Notes: generated from the letters alone by a model not told the origin. Shown: positions 1 to 11,034, numbered from the stretch's first letter. The stretch is DNA of 64,000 nt from Pseudisothecium myosuroides (GCA_951799445.1 OX637296.1:4402001-4466000); one strand, 5' to 3'. Made by a program: numbers and translations.

Positions 1-138
1 AGTTGTTCACAGAGATGCCTTGCAATCAATTTGATGTATGACAACAATTCTGTAGTCATTGATTTCTTCTAAATTCAAGTCTTTTCTCACTACCAACCCT
101 CACCTTCTACTTGACATACTTGGTAAACCATTTTTAGC

Positions 139-423
139 TAAGGTAACTACATCCTATTTTGACCACTTTCTAAAATTGACCACTTTAGATTCTTCCCTTA
201 AATGTACTTCCTCTATTCATAAGAGTCCATGGTAGATTACCCTAAATCCTATTTTTATCACTTTAAAAATTTATAATTTATTCATACGGGGTCCAAAAAT
301 GCATTCTAAGAGAATCTAGAATTCCCTTTAGGATACCAAGAAGATTCCACAAAAAGCTTTTCAATATAATAATGGGAACCACATCGAATTGCTTATTTAT
401 GCAATTTTAGGTGTAGTTACCGT
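139..423. repeat. TIR element, TAAGGTAACTAC family, copy 1
   Basis: Ends TAAGGTAACTACATCC and GGTGTAGTTACCGTA are inverted repeats. The 285-bp non-coding body is shared with 32859-33140 (TTTATTCATA, AAAATGCATTC and AAGAGAAT.. landmarks). Confidence 0.7.
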
Positions 424-1338
424 ACATTTACAGATTAATTGCAACAAATTTCAACATCCAACAGCCATAGGCCCAATGTTTTTTTTGGCCGCATGGGACC
501 AGACTTTAGTTTCGTGGCATAGTCACAATGGTCTAAATCTGGAGGGAAAATCCTCCATTCACTGCACAGTGTATTGCTACACTAAAAAAAAAAACCCTGC
601 AAAGGCCCCTTCTTGTAGGGGTACGGACACAAGCTCAACACAAACATTATTCTCTAGTGTGAAGCATATTTTGGATTCTTGAATTTTTGTCTGTGCAGAT
701 TAGTGTCCATCTCTCTCTCTCTCTCTTACTACTCTACGGCATAAAGGTAAAACAACCCAATACTGTCAACCTCTTAATTCTGCCATCTACAGATTCTTCT
801 CAATTCTACCAATTTCTCACCCATTTCCATAGAGTGTGTGTCAGGTACTTGGGCAAGTAATTAGGTGATATTGTTAAGGAATGACACCAAGATCACATCT
901 GATTTAGAACCTTTTTAAGATGGTCATGACCCCCACCTACTAACGGTTTTATATTTTTGGTTAAAAAATTCATATCAATTCAAGTTCTTGTCAAATTATT
1001 ATGATTCCACTTGCATTTTAGTCAATTCAACTAATTCTATCTCTGAAAAATCTAGGCAATAATCAACGCATTGCACAAGATACCCAAATTGCAATCAGGG
1101 TGGTGATAGGCTATTCTACCTTAAACACTTCTATGGTTTGGTGAGTTTCAAACTTTTTCAGTATGTGGGCAAAGGGAAGAGTTATGGAAAATAGCAATGA
1201 ATCCACCAGCATCCAAGTTTGCAACGTTTAAGTGTAATTCTACATCTTGCTATCATCGTATGTAGTTTTTGGTCGCCCATAGATGGTGTCTAAAATAAAG
1301 TAGAGTACGTGATCTTCCAAGACATCATCTTCACATTC
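424..1338. other. Intergenic, no gene seen
   Basis: AT-rich sequence with a short CT microsatellite at about 708-726. No supported coding sequence; the 97-codon frame at 389-682 has noise-like composition. Confidence 0.5.
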
Positions 1339-2544
1339 TTAACCCTTAACCCCTAAAGTTCTTTGACTCATTAGAAGAGATTTGAGGGCTGGGAGGGACC
1401 GTTTCAGGCTGTTCCTGCAGCTGGGAACAGTTAGAATATTAAAAAAATAAAAAAAAATAAAAAATAAAAAAATATATATATATATATTTAAAATATTAAA
1501 AAAAATATTAAAAAATTAATTTTCTGACGTGGCACTCTCTCGGCCACGTCAGATTACTGCTCCCAAGCTATTCCCAGGGCCAGATAACTCGTGCGCTCTT
1601 AGAGCCCTCAAATCTCTTCTAATGACGTTGTCACCAAAAGTGTTTCAAAACTACCATAATTTCTAGTAAGTACCAAATTTTAGAGGAATTTTCTTTGGAT
1701 ACATATAACTATAGGATCTTGTAATACGTTGGTTTGAGAAGATGTGGAAAAAATTTCAAAATTTTCACCGCCTGGATTGCAAGATATTAGTGTTTGAATT
1801 GAAAGAAATTCCTTTTTTTGGCCTTGCAAAAAACAAGGCAGCTGCACTATACTACTTCACATTTGTATGAAAAAATGTCCACATTGGTGGCACTTCTTTG
1901 GATTCATTCTTCAAGTCAAGTTGGCTACATGCTTGAAAGATTTTAGATAATTTGAAATTGTATAACATACAAAAAAAATAGTAAATATATGAAGAAGTAG
2001 AGAATGATTCAAAATACCAAATTGTCAAGAATTTAGTTATAGAATTGAAAAATGCCAATCCCAATGGTTGTAATGTTGTAATAAACAATCTACATCCTAT
2101 GATTTTTTCAAAAAATATTGAAAATTGAATAAAATAAAGGACTTCAAAGTTTATTTTAGAGTAGATAATCCATAATTGCTCGTAAATAAAAAGTTAACTC
2201 CTCATAACTTTCATCTCATTGATTAAAATAGAATGATTCAAAGCTTTCCATGTATAGAAATCCATAAACCAATTTTAATTTTTTGTTTTTAATAAAAGTG
2301 ATTTTTATTAATTTGCCTAGACTATCTAGCTAAGGAAAAAAACTACATATCATACAATAATTTTTTAACCATGTAGTCAAAAGTTATAAATATTGTTGGC
2401 CCTTAAAGAAAAAACTCGTCCCCATGTTATGTGAAATTTTAAAAAAAAAAAAATTCCATTAAAAACCAATTTTAATTTTTTGTGAGGTGCCCAAAATCGC
2501 TATGTTGGCCCAAAAAACGCAACTTGGTCCTTTAGGGGGTTAAA
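1339..2544. repeat. TTAACCCCTAAAG-ended element (E1), with nested MITE
   Basis: Starts TTAACCCCTAAAGTT and ends near CCTTTAGGGGGTTAA. Body aligns through most of its length with 30219-31354 and 61087-62021 (CATAGGATCTTGTA, ATGTGGAAAA, GGATTGCAAGATATTA landmarks). It is interrupted at 1369-1624 by a separate TIR element. No coding capacity. Confidence 0.8.
1369..1624. mobile_element. CATTAGAAG-ended MITE, copy 1, 256 bp
   Basis: Perfect inverted ends CATTAGAAGAGATTTGAGGG and CCCTCAAATCTCTTCTAATG. Interior has an A/T-only core and an internal GACGTGGC..GGCCACGTC inverted repeat. The host element at 30219 and 61087 lacks this block, giving an empty-site comparison. Same length and reversed interior relative to the copy at 48178-48433. 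Confidence 0.85.
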
Positions 2545-3279
2545 GGACACGCTGGTCACTATGGAAATCATCTTATTTGGTACAATGTGAAATCATTTGC
2601 TTAACCCTTAAATGGCTAGAAAGCCCTTTGCAACCATATAGTATATTATGAATTTAGTGGTATTTGATCCGAAAACATTGACCAAATACTTTTCATTTTA
2701 AAGTAACTTAATCATCATGATAGTATGTAAATAACAATGTATCACAACTCAAATATTAAACTACAATTGTATAGTTATAAGGCTAAATACGGGTTGTTTA
2801 GAGGGACCCCAAGGGCTTTTCAAGGGTGAAAAACCCCCTCAAGGACACTCATTGGAGATCAAACTAGTGTGTAAGACCCTCCCCTTTCATACAAAATTCC
2901 ATGGATGAACATGAACATTTCTGTTTTGGAGGTCAAACTACTATGCAAGACCCTCTCCTTTTCACACAAAATTTCAATGATGAACATGTGCACTTCTATC
3001 TTATATAGAAGGATTCTTTGTCATCCATTGAACAATAAACGTTTGCGGCGGCGTTCAAGAGTGAATCCTTAAATGATGCGGAGAACACAAAGTATCTGAT
3101 AGAAGTCTTTCTTTGTTTATTGTAGAAATACAAAATGACATATTGGTCAAAAAATTGAATCATATTTGAGTGAGTACCTCTCACCTAGATGGCGTCCTTC
3201 TAGGGTTAAAGGAAGGATAGCTAGGTCTAGACTCTATCGACACAAACAAAAGATTTTATGCATGAGAAGTCTGAGATAC
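2545..3279. repeat. Fragments of the short GGGTTAA-ended family
   Basis: Two adjacent partial copies (CTCCTTTTCACACAAAATTT.. GATGAACATG.. landmarks at about 2860-2930 and 2935-3010) related to 35638-36079 and 53161-53390. No gene. Confidence 0.5.
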
Positions 3280-3484
3280 GCGCACCTAAAAGAGACACCC
3301 TCCTAATTGCACTATCTATCTACACCTCTCCAAGATATCAAGCTTGATATCTTGGAGGCATGTAATCTTCAAGATATCAAGCTTGATATCTTGGAGGCAT
3401 GTAATCTCCAAGATATCAAGCTTGATATCTTGGATGCATGTAGACAAGTGGCACAATTAAGAGAGTGTCTCTTTTAGGGGCACA
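3280..3484. mobile_element. Inverted-repeat element enclosing a tandem array of perfect palindromes
   Basis: Outer imperfect arms of about 33 bp (GCACCTAAAAGAGACACCCT at 3282 and the reverse complement ending at 3483) enclose three 39-bp units. Each unit holds a 26-bp palindrome with half-site CCAAGATATCAAG centred on AAGCTT: 3330-3355, 3369-3394 (one terminal mismatch) and 3408-3433. Spacers are AGGCATGTAATCT. Confidence 0.9.
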
Positions 3485-4623
3485 TGCCTTACAGGGAGTA
3501 TGCTGAAATGTTTCAGACCAAAATATTTCAAACCTGTGATGGGTCTTGATAGACGTAATCTCTCTGAGGAAAACATCGTTTGAATGTTATTACTCAAAGG
3601 AAAATGTCCGCTGCGTTGGGCTCATGTCTTAGAAAGTACCATTATTTTAGGAAATTAGTACCCTCAATTGCAAAATGTTCAGTGTTTGAAGATGAAACTT
3701 ATAACATCGCGTGGCATTTGCTCAATTTTGTTTTTCATTGCAGCTTTCAGTGATGAAAACACCTTCGATTGCACCATTGTCATGTAAACTTAAGCTTAAC
3801 TTAGAAACTTTCCCGTAGAACTTTGTCACGTCAAAAGAAACTGAAAGTTTCAAACCATGCTCTGATCTGTTCAATACGTCATAGTCTTTCCACCACGAAG
3901 TACAGTAATTTAGGAGAATGAAATTGACTAATCCTTACAATTTTCAAGATTGCCACTTATTACTTAATGCGATTTTACTAATTAAATCTCTCTCATGTAA
4001 TGTCTAAACTTGGATGAAGTAACAATCAACTTTTAACCTGAACATGTCATATGTTTTCTGCGAGTTTGAATTGAATATGTTCACTTAGTGTTACAAGAGT
4101 GTTATTACGGAAGGTCTTAGGAACGAATTTAGACCTGCGAACATACATAAGATTGAAATAGATTTCAAATAGTCTACAAATCTACAATGGAGAAATGTAA
4201 TTAATAAATTATCACACGGTTACTTACAGCAAATCCAAAGGATTTTTGTAATAAAAAACAGAAGTGCCCACGTTTTGCTCGCCTAGCTACAATACTCTGC
4301 ATGACTGCATGAACCACCAGAATACATTCCTCTTTAGATAAAGCTACGCACTACAAGTGATCTTATCACACGTGTTACTGCGCTTCCACTCAAAAATTGC
4401 AAATTAAAAATCAGATAACGACGTTCAGAACTTGAACCACCAAAACATTGGAGCAAACCAAATAACTCAAAAACTGCGTCAGATGGATTTCTTCTTCACA
4501 AAATTTAGCATAGTGTACAAGCGTAGATGTCCTCATTTTGCTACTCTAGCTACAATCAACTCGAATTCCATGTACAGCCCATATACACTCTCTGCTATAA
4601 TCAAAATCACATCGCCATCTAAC
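3485..4623. other. Intergenic and 3' flank of the LEA-like gene
   Basis: No supported gene or strong repeat; the last few hundred bases up to 4623 probably contain the 3' untranslated region of the minus-strand LEA-like gene. Confidence 0.45.
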
Positions 4624-5971
4624 TTAGTTCTTGCCCTTGAAGGTATCCTTGACGCTGTCCGCAGCATCGCTCAATCCCTTCTGCACACTGGACGCCGCAT
4701 TGCCGGCCTCTTTCTGCGCGTCCTTGCCAGTGGAGCCTGCGCTCTTCTGCGCGTCCTTACCGGCTCCGAACACCTGGTCCTGTAACAACAGCAAATACTC
4801 GGATCAGACCATGCCAAGGAATATGCAACAAGAAATGGAAGCCTCTTCATGGTTCAGGATACATGCAACAAAAAATGTATTCAGCTTCTTCAGAATAAAT
4901 GGAACGAGAAGTGGCAGCTTCTACATGGTTAACTAAAGGATGTATGCATCCAGAAGTGACAGCTTCTTCAAGGTAAAGGATAAATGCAACATGGAAGTGT
5001 ACGCTTCTTCAAGGTTAGCAAATACAACGCGAAGTGTAAGCTTCTTGAATGCTCAGGATGAATGCAACAAGGAGTGCGAGCTTCTCCAAGGTTAGTAAAT
5101 GCAGCGCGAAGTGCAAGCTTCTCCAAGGCTCAGGATGAATGTAACAAGGAGTGCAAGCTTCTTCAAGGTTCAGGACCTCGCATTGAGAGAGACGGTGCAT
5201 TCCCAATGCAAATATTTCTAAAGTTTCCTACACTTCCATTGCCATACTCTCAATGACTGTTGTGTACTTGTCACGCATTCATAAACATGTATTTGGATCC
5301 ATTGAAAACGTCGGGGTATACAAACCTTGAGATCCTCAGCTTGGCCGGAGATCTTGGAGCCGATGCTGTCAGCCTGGCCAGTGCCCTGCTTGGCCTTGCT
5401 CTGGGCAGTGCCAGCAGCGCCCTTAGCCTTGGAGGTAGCATCAGCCTGGGTGCCTTGCAAGTTGTCCTTCACGTTCTCGGCGCCCCTCTGCACGGCAGCG
5501 GAGAAATCCTCACCCGCATCTTGAATGCTCTTGCCAACGCCCTTCTGCAAAAACCAAAAAACACAAAAATTTAACAATAAAGCTTCATCAATAGCAGTTC
5601 CCAAACTAACTAAAGCAGTTCCCATACACACACGGCCAAACAATATTCGATTGCCCACATGAAGGAAGACCAATCTTCATGATGCATGCATGCATGAAGC
5701 TCAAATGAGCTTTCATGTCCTGGATCAAGATAAGAACGCAAGTAAAACCCACATGCAGCCAGCCTTAAGCTTAATTGCCGATCTAAAACAGTCACAAGAA
5801 ATCTGTTTTAGAGCTCGAGTGTGTGCTTACATCTTCGGCGCGGACCACGAACACAGACCTCCTTGCGGCCACTCTCACACCCTGCTGCCCAGCACTCAAG
5901 CGTTGCCCACGGAACGCAGTGGCGGGGGATGCCACAGCCACAACATTCATGGTCGCCATAGTCGCAGCCAT
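4624..5971 (-). CDS. Plastid-targeted LEA-like hydrophilic protein, 3 exons, 171 aa
   Basis: Exons 5971-5831, 5544-5326 and 4779-4624 join in phase 0 at GT..AG introns of 286 and 546 bp. Residues 1-46 look like a chloroplast transit peptide: Ala/Val/Ser/Arg-rich, almost no acidic residues, ending in FVVRAED at the exon 1 boundary. The mature part (~125 aa) is very hydrophilic, rich in Ala, Gly, Lys, Asp, Ser and Gln, lacks Cys and Trp, and repeats short motifs such as GKDAQK (twice in exon 3) and SKAK. This composition is that of late-embryogenesis-abundant/cold-regulated stromal proteins, which are disordered in solution and protect membranes and enzymes during drying or freezing. The ATG at 5971 was chosen because it opens the transit peptide; two in-frame ATGs follow within 8 codons. 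Two ACGTGGC motifs lie 190-250 bp upstream, fitting ABA or stress control. Family membership is inferred from composition and targeting, not from a conserved domain. Confidence 0.8.
4808..5180. repeat. Degenerate minisatellite inside intron 2 of the LEA-like gene
   Basis: About nine imperfect head-to-tail copies of a 36-40 bp unit containing ATGCAACAAG, GAAGTGCAAGCTTCT and TCAAGGTTCAGGAT. The array makes up most of the 546-bp intron. Copies at the 5' end in plus-strand coordinates (4820-4930) are more diverged than those at 5030-5175. The intron is otherwise unremarkable and its splice sites lie outside the array. Confidence 0.85.
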
Positions 5972-6058
5972 TTTCAAAAAAATGGTTAAGGAAATGCAAA
6001 TGCAAAGGAAACAATGAACTTGGATAGGATAGAGTGCTGCAGCGGAGATTACGAATCG

Positions 6059-6076
6059 AGGGAGAGAGAGAGAGAC
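6059..6076. repeat. GA/CT microsatellite in the probable 5' leader of the LEA-like gene
   Basis: A (GA)n run on the plus strand reads as a CT-rich tract in the minus-strand transcript, about 90 bp before the start codon. CT-rich leaders are common in plant genes. Confidence 0.6.
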
Positions 6077-6157
6077 AGGGTATGGAATGGGATTGAATGG
6101 AGGGGATGGAGGGAGCCACGGCGTATTTGTACAAGTGGCGCCCAATCTAGACCCGTA

Positions 6158-6165
6158 CACGTGGC
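6158..6165. promoter_or_regulatory. G-box/ABRE (CACGTGGC) upstream of the LEA-like gene
   Basis: CACGTGGC lies about 190 bp upstream of the ATG at 5971. It is the core bound by plant bZIP ABF/AREB factors. Function is inferred from the motif and the LEA-like product. Confidence 0.55.
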
Positions 6166-6208
6166 AGTCCGTCTGGGACTGGTGATAGATAAGGGCGGTT
6201 AAGCTCGC

Positions 6209-6218
6209 CCACGTGGCC
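6209..6218. promoter_or_regulatory. Second G-box/ABRE (CCACGTGGCC)
   Basis: A palindromic CCACGTGG core, about 50 bp beyond the first ABRE. Paired ABREs are the usual arrangement in ABA-responsive promoters. Confidence 0.55.
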
Positions 6219-6537
6219 TAAAGAAGTCATTTTGCATGAGAACCCATGTTATGGTATTTGTACAAATATACGTATGTATAGATGTATATTTGTACGGGGG
6301 TTGGACATTGAACGTGGACAGGCTCTTGAGTTGGGAAGGATATGCTTGCTATTACAGTCTGTTGTTCTCAGAATATACTGTGCCTTTGGTTGTGAAATGT
6401 TCAATTTTTGGACATTTTGTTGGCTCTGGACACTACTAGGAGAAGGGTTTTGCATCAATGGGAAGTTTGAGTAGCTACTTTACTTGAAAAGCGAGTCAAG
6501 TTTACTCAAAAAGCAAGCCAATGTTCTATGGGACACG

Positions 6538-6870
6538 TAAGGTAACAGGCTCTGAAATTGCACAGGCTCTAAAATTGTCCACCCTATTCAAATGTACACT
6601 GCTTGTACATGTAACTATTGCATAGCCTTCAGCGATGTACAAACAATGTACATTTTAGGCGGTGGACGATTTTAGAGCCCTATGCCACTTCAACTTCAAA
6701 TTTTCATAACTAATTCTAAAAAGCTCCAAAAAATATAAAACGACTTGGGTTAGATGCCAATTCCTCTTGTCTTTCAAGGAAAATTTACTGAAAAATATTT
6801 TGAGATGTTTCACCTCCCCAAAATTCAAGTTTCAGCTCTTAGGTGGGCGATTTTTGAACTTGTTACCTTA
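6538..6870. mobile_element. TAAGGTA-ended MITE, CTCTAAAAGC subfamily, copy 1
   Basis: Ends TAAGGTAACAGGCTCT and TGTTACCTTA. Interior carries AATGTACA..TGTACAT inverted motifs also seen in the copy at 15984-16292. 333 bp, non-coding. Confidence 0.65.
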
Positions 6871-8005
6871 CACTCTCGTAGTGTAGCTACTTGTTCAATG
6901 TAGAAGAAATTAATTTTAACATGCTTCTAATCACTAAAAAAGAGCTTCTTATATACACTTGCTTGACTCAAAACAATGGTATTTTGAAACAAGATCAATT
7001 AGACAATGAGATGATGTTTGTATGTCTCCAAATTTGATAAATGTTGCGTTTTGTATTTGAATATCAGAACTTTTGTTTAGTGTAGTCATATTTGTCTTAC
7101 AAGATTTGTGCCACATGAATCTTGAGCTAGGCACCCCTTGATCCTAAACCTCCATCTTCACTCTGTGTACATCTCCCAAATCAATTATGTACCCTGATGT
7201 GGAAGAAACTATTTTAGAACCAATCTTTGTTCCTTTGTAACTTTTGCGTACGGGATCCAAATGTCACGTTCTTCGGTGCGTTGGAACCACCTTTCAAGTG
7301 CCAACAAAAAAAATATGAAAATTTGACCAGTCTAGTAATAGTAACTAGGCACAGAAGCAAACTAGAAGTGGCGGTTTTGCAGGTACCCACCTTAAAAGAA
7401 GAACGAGACACCGCTCAGTATATGCAAGTGTGGCCGTGTGTGTGGGTCACAAAATGACAATTCCACGTGCTGATCTTCCTTTGGTTTGTTCATATATTCA
7501 AATTCGTTCATTACCATCAATCAATCCTGATCAAAATCGTGACGGAAATGGAAAAAGTATCAGAGTTTCAGCCGTTATCGCACCCTTGAAGTTCTCATGT
7601 CCAGTACTGTAGGTTGCACGAGATAAACAGGCAGACATGATAGGTCAATTCTCTCACAGGCAATTTCACACTTTCATTTGTTGAACATTACAAACTACAA
7701 AGTGTTTGGAAAGCTCAATTCTAAGTCGTCGAAGAGTGAGATCATGCAGTGCCTTCTGATTTTTATTTTTCTTATTTTTCTACACCATTGGTCGGAGCCT
7801 TGTTGTTCCACCCATGCAGTGACACCCAGCAAGCCTTCTTTTTCCGAAACACAGACACATGGTGCCTGCATGGCCGTCTCCTTGCGCAACCGCTCAAGTG
7901 CCTGCCTGCTGCTGCTGCTGCTGTGATGAGTAATAATAATAAGTTCCATTATCAGTCAAGTGGAAGGAAGAGCAGCATGCCACCAACCATTTCTGATCTT
8001 CGTCT
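6871..8005. other. Intergenic, no gene recognised
   Basis: Mixed-composition sequence with a short CTG run at about 7905-7922. Several open frames of 60-110 codons overlap on both strands, none with protein-like features. Confidence 0.4.
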
Positions 8006-8141
8006 GCAGGATTGGCTCCTCTCGGCACTGGCACCTGCACTGGCTGGCGGGGACAGAGCGGAGCAGGGACCGAAACCCTAAACCAATGGAAGGGACTCAC
8101 ACTTGGAGAGCGACGGACTCCAGGCATGCGATCGGAATGGG
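8006..8141. repeat. GC-rich 136-bp repeat, copy 1
   Basis: GCAGGATTGGCTCCTCTCGG through CGATCGGAATGGG, about 90% identical to 9672-9813. It stands out against AT-rich flanks and includes a CCCTAAACC motif. Confidence 0.8.
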
Positions 8142-8919
8142 CTGAACCAGGTGTGTTTTTTAAGGCAATTAAATGCCCAACTTCCTTAAAAATAAATGTG
8201 CAGCTTCACTCAAGCCTATAGAAAAAAAAGGGGGTAAATGTGTTAAAAAATGTCAGACTGTAATGATGGCCGTGCACACTATTGCAACAATGCTTCCTAA
8301 ACCTCATTTCATCCATCATGCAAAGCCAGCATATACAAAAATTGCATACAGAAATTACATTTTCAAAATTGCATACTCTAAATTGGCTTCCTTCAATTCG
8401 AACCGCCAGAATGAAGGAGCCACGAAACTCAAAACCCTCTTGAAAGAAAGGTCACATAACCATTTGTCCAAAAAACAAAAAAACAAACCCCGAAGCTTAA
8501 CTATTAAGGTAGAAGTACCCATTTCCGACAACCCCCACGATGGCTTTAAGGTAGCAGTACCCATAACCGTCAATTTAAACAATTCAACATAGTTGGAGGC
8601 AATTTTTTCTGGAAAAAATATTTTTCCAGCAGAATCAATTGAATATCATGAATTTTGAAAAAAAAAATAGAATTTTTGGATAAGGCATCTAATTTCTGTG
8701 AATTTTCAAAGTAGAACTCCCTAGAACACCCTAAACCACACTCTAGTAAATTTGCCTTGATTCAAGCACCAAAATCTAAAAAATTAGAACCCACCAACTA
8801 CAATTAAGGATGGACACAGTTTCAAGGTACTTTTGGAGACACTTGTAGGGAACTCTGCAATCGAAATATGGGTACACTAATGGTTATGGGTGCTGCTACC
8901 TTATAAGGTGACCTATTGT
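8142..8919. repeat. Decayed element of the AAGGTAGAAGTACCC group
   Basis: Contains AAGGTAGAAGTACCC at 8508 and a body (GTTGGAGGCA.. AATAGAATTTTTGGATAAG at about 8590-8690) shared with 19720-19820 and, inverted, with 20480-20560 and 51040-51130. No gene. Confidence 0.55.
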
Positions 8920-9470
8920 TGACAACAATTGGATGCACTATTTATTGAAAATGATTCTTTGTTTGTACATTTTTGTCCACTAATCTCTCTTCCTTCCTTG
9001 CTTAGGAAAAAGTGCTGAAGCTAACTGTAATCGGTGAGTCTATCCGACCGGAATGGGTCCAAATGAAAACCCCACATTTATATCACTAAAAGAAAACTTC
9101 ATAGGAGTCAATATAATCTACTTGATGTTTTTGTTGTTCCCATCGCAAATAAACATCAAGTAGATTATGTTGACTCCAATGAAGTTTTCTTCTAGTCATT
9201 GAATAAAATATTCATTCTTGGGGGAAATAGATTCCGGGTTTTTTTGCATTCTTCCTCATCCTTATATTCACACACATTGAGCTCAGTTCCTCAATGAATT
9301 TTCATATTTTATAGGTTGAAATGCTTAAATTATTGGAAATAGGTACTTCTACTATAGCACTAAGTACACCCGGGCTTGAAGGATACAACTCCTTGTGACC
9401 AAAGTAGTCACCAAAATGCTTTGATTGTTGGACCAATTGGTGCATTTTTTGTTTCTACAATCATAGGAAA
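8920..9470. repeat. Diverged duplicate block, copy 1
   Basis: Matches 11035-11470 over its length (CAACAATTGGATGCA, AAGTGCTGAAGCTAACTGTAA, TAAAATATTCATTCTTGGGG, ACCAATTGGTGCAT landmarks). It differs by the hairpin insertion at 9083-9198. Confidence 0.75.
9083..9198. mobile_element. Foldback hairpin element with CACTA-like ends
   Basis: Arms 9091-9130 and 9151-9190 pair at 38 of 40 positions around a 20-nt loop. The hairpin extends outward to CACTAAAAG and CTTCTAGTC. The paralogous block at about 11190-11205 lacks it, so it is an insertion. A MITE is most likely; a miRNA-like precursor is possible. Confidence 0.8.
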
Positions 9471-9671
9471 CTTTTGGCCTTCAATGTCCTACAAGGGTTT
9501 GGGAGGGATGCCACCTTGATGACAAATATTCACGCGAAAATATGATTCAATTTTTGGACCAATAGGTGCGTTCTCTATCTTCAACATCAATTTAGGGTTA
9601 ACCCTTGAAGGGCGTTGATGACCAAAAGTATCCAACTGATGACTTCATTGTTCAATGGAGAAACAAAGAAC

Positions 9672-9813
9672 GCAGGATTGGCTCCTCTCGGCAGTGGCAC
9701 TTGCACTGGCTGGCGGGGACAAAGGAACAGGGACCGAAACCCTAAACCAATGGAACCAATGGAAGGGAATCACACTTGTAAGTTAGAGCGACTCCGGCAT
9801 GCGATCGGAATGG
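9672..9813. repeat. GC-rich repeat, copy 2
   Basis: Second copy of 8006-8141 with a small internal duplication (AATGGAACCAATGGAA). Confidence 0.8.
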
Positions 9814-10265
9814 GATGACTACTAAGGTAGAAGTACCCATTTTCTACAGCCCCTCGGATGGCTTTATAGGGTGACCTAAGGTAAACAAGCCTATTACCAC
9901 CATGATTTGCAATTTGAATACATAACATTGTTAACTGACCATCGAACTTTCCCTGCCAAGAAGGTATAATCCCTCCCATGGATGCATGGGAGGGATTATA
10001 GTTTAAACGCCATCAAATTCATTGGATGGTTTTGGTCATGATTGTGTCAACGCGCAGAGTTGTGAGTGGCTACTGCAAGACTTAGTAGTATTTCAGCATG
10101 CTTGTGTCAGTGCGTGAGCTGTGAGTGGCTGTTGCAAAAACTCAATAGTGTTTGTGACAGTTATCTCAGAACCTTCAACGTTGGGGGGCTTCCATTTTAT
10201 GGGGAAGCAAAAGGGAATCCCCCAATGTTGCTTAACAATGTTATGTATCTTAGAGCCAAAAGTAG
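9814..10265. other. Intergenic, no gene
   Basis: Contains AAGGTAGAAGTACCC at 9824, a short palindrome CCTCCCATGG..CCATGGGAGG near 9970-10000, and a local duplication (TGTGTCA.CGCG..GTGAGTGGCT) at about 10041-10131. Confidence 0.4.
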
Positions 10266-10679
10266 TAAGGTAGTATGTTCTAAAAGCGACCATTTAAGGG
10301 TTGGTTTGCCTTTTTCATAGGTTTCCATGAATATAAATATTTTTGGATCATTTTTCAGAGAAAGAAAAATGGATGTGAAACATAACACAAGTGGTTTCAT
10401 ATTTTTTGAATCATTTTTTATTTACTTATGAATTTTCCAAAAAATTTGTTGTAGGCACCTATTTGTAACCTTAGGTCTTCCCAAATCTGACCACTTGCAA
10501 CTTCTAAAGTGATTTGAGTAAATGAAGGCCAATGATTGGCTCTTGCAATAAATAATTCTTTTCTCTAGATTCTCTCAATGGCTTGAGAGGTCCATTTAAG
10601 GACCATCTAATATCCATTTCAGACCTAAATATAAGATCGATTTGAAGAGGCCGTTTGCTTTTAGAGCAGACTACCTTAT
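10266..10679. mobile_element. TAAGGTA-ended MITE, CTCTAAAAGC subfamily, copy 3
   Basis: Ends TAAGGTAGTATGTTCTAAAA and TTTTAGAGCAGACTACCTTA are imperfect inverted repeats of about 24 bp. Non-coding, 414 bp. Confidence 0.65.
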
Positions 10680-11034
10680 GGGCACATATTTTTCAGAGGT
10701 GTGCACTTGTTTCACAAATCAAACCCAAGTGGAATTATGATTTTTCGATTAAAATTGTAATTTCTACAAATTTCTGAAGTGGTCTGTCATGAAATTACTA
10801 AACCGTTCACTATTGAAGCCATAAACGTCCTCTAAACACCCCCATAACCACCATTCCATGTATCTATTAGCATTGAAGTATCCACCAATCAAAGACTGAC
10901 ACCTTGCCGATGTTAGCATTAAGGCTTTGGTTTTGTCAAAAACCTACATGGATTTGGAAGAGTTCTATATGGAGATGGGGCCAAAACTCAGATGGCAGGA
11001 ATAGGTGGCTGGCGGAAATAGATTGGTCTACCTT

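Noticed and set aside
1440..1510. A/T-only tract as a matrix attachment region or origin
   Set aside because: It is the core of a MITE family repeated at 22090-22200 and 48280-48370, which explains it without a special local role.
3330..3433. Regularly spaced repeats resembling a CRISPR array
   Set aside because: The spacers are identical rather than unique, the repeats are full palindromes, there are no cas genes and the window is plant nuclear DNA.
5218..5673. 151-codon minus frame as a stand-alone gene
   Set aside because: Only 5326-5544 is coding (exon 2 of the LEA-like gene); the remainder reads through introns past clear splice sites.
8070..8085. CCCTAAACC as interstitial telomere repeat
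   Set aside because: Only a single unit occurs (also once at about 9738) as part of a duplicated GC-rich sequence, not a tandem telomeric array.
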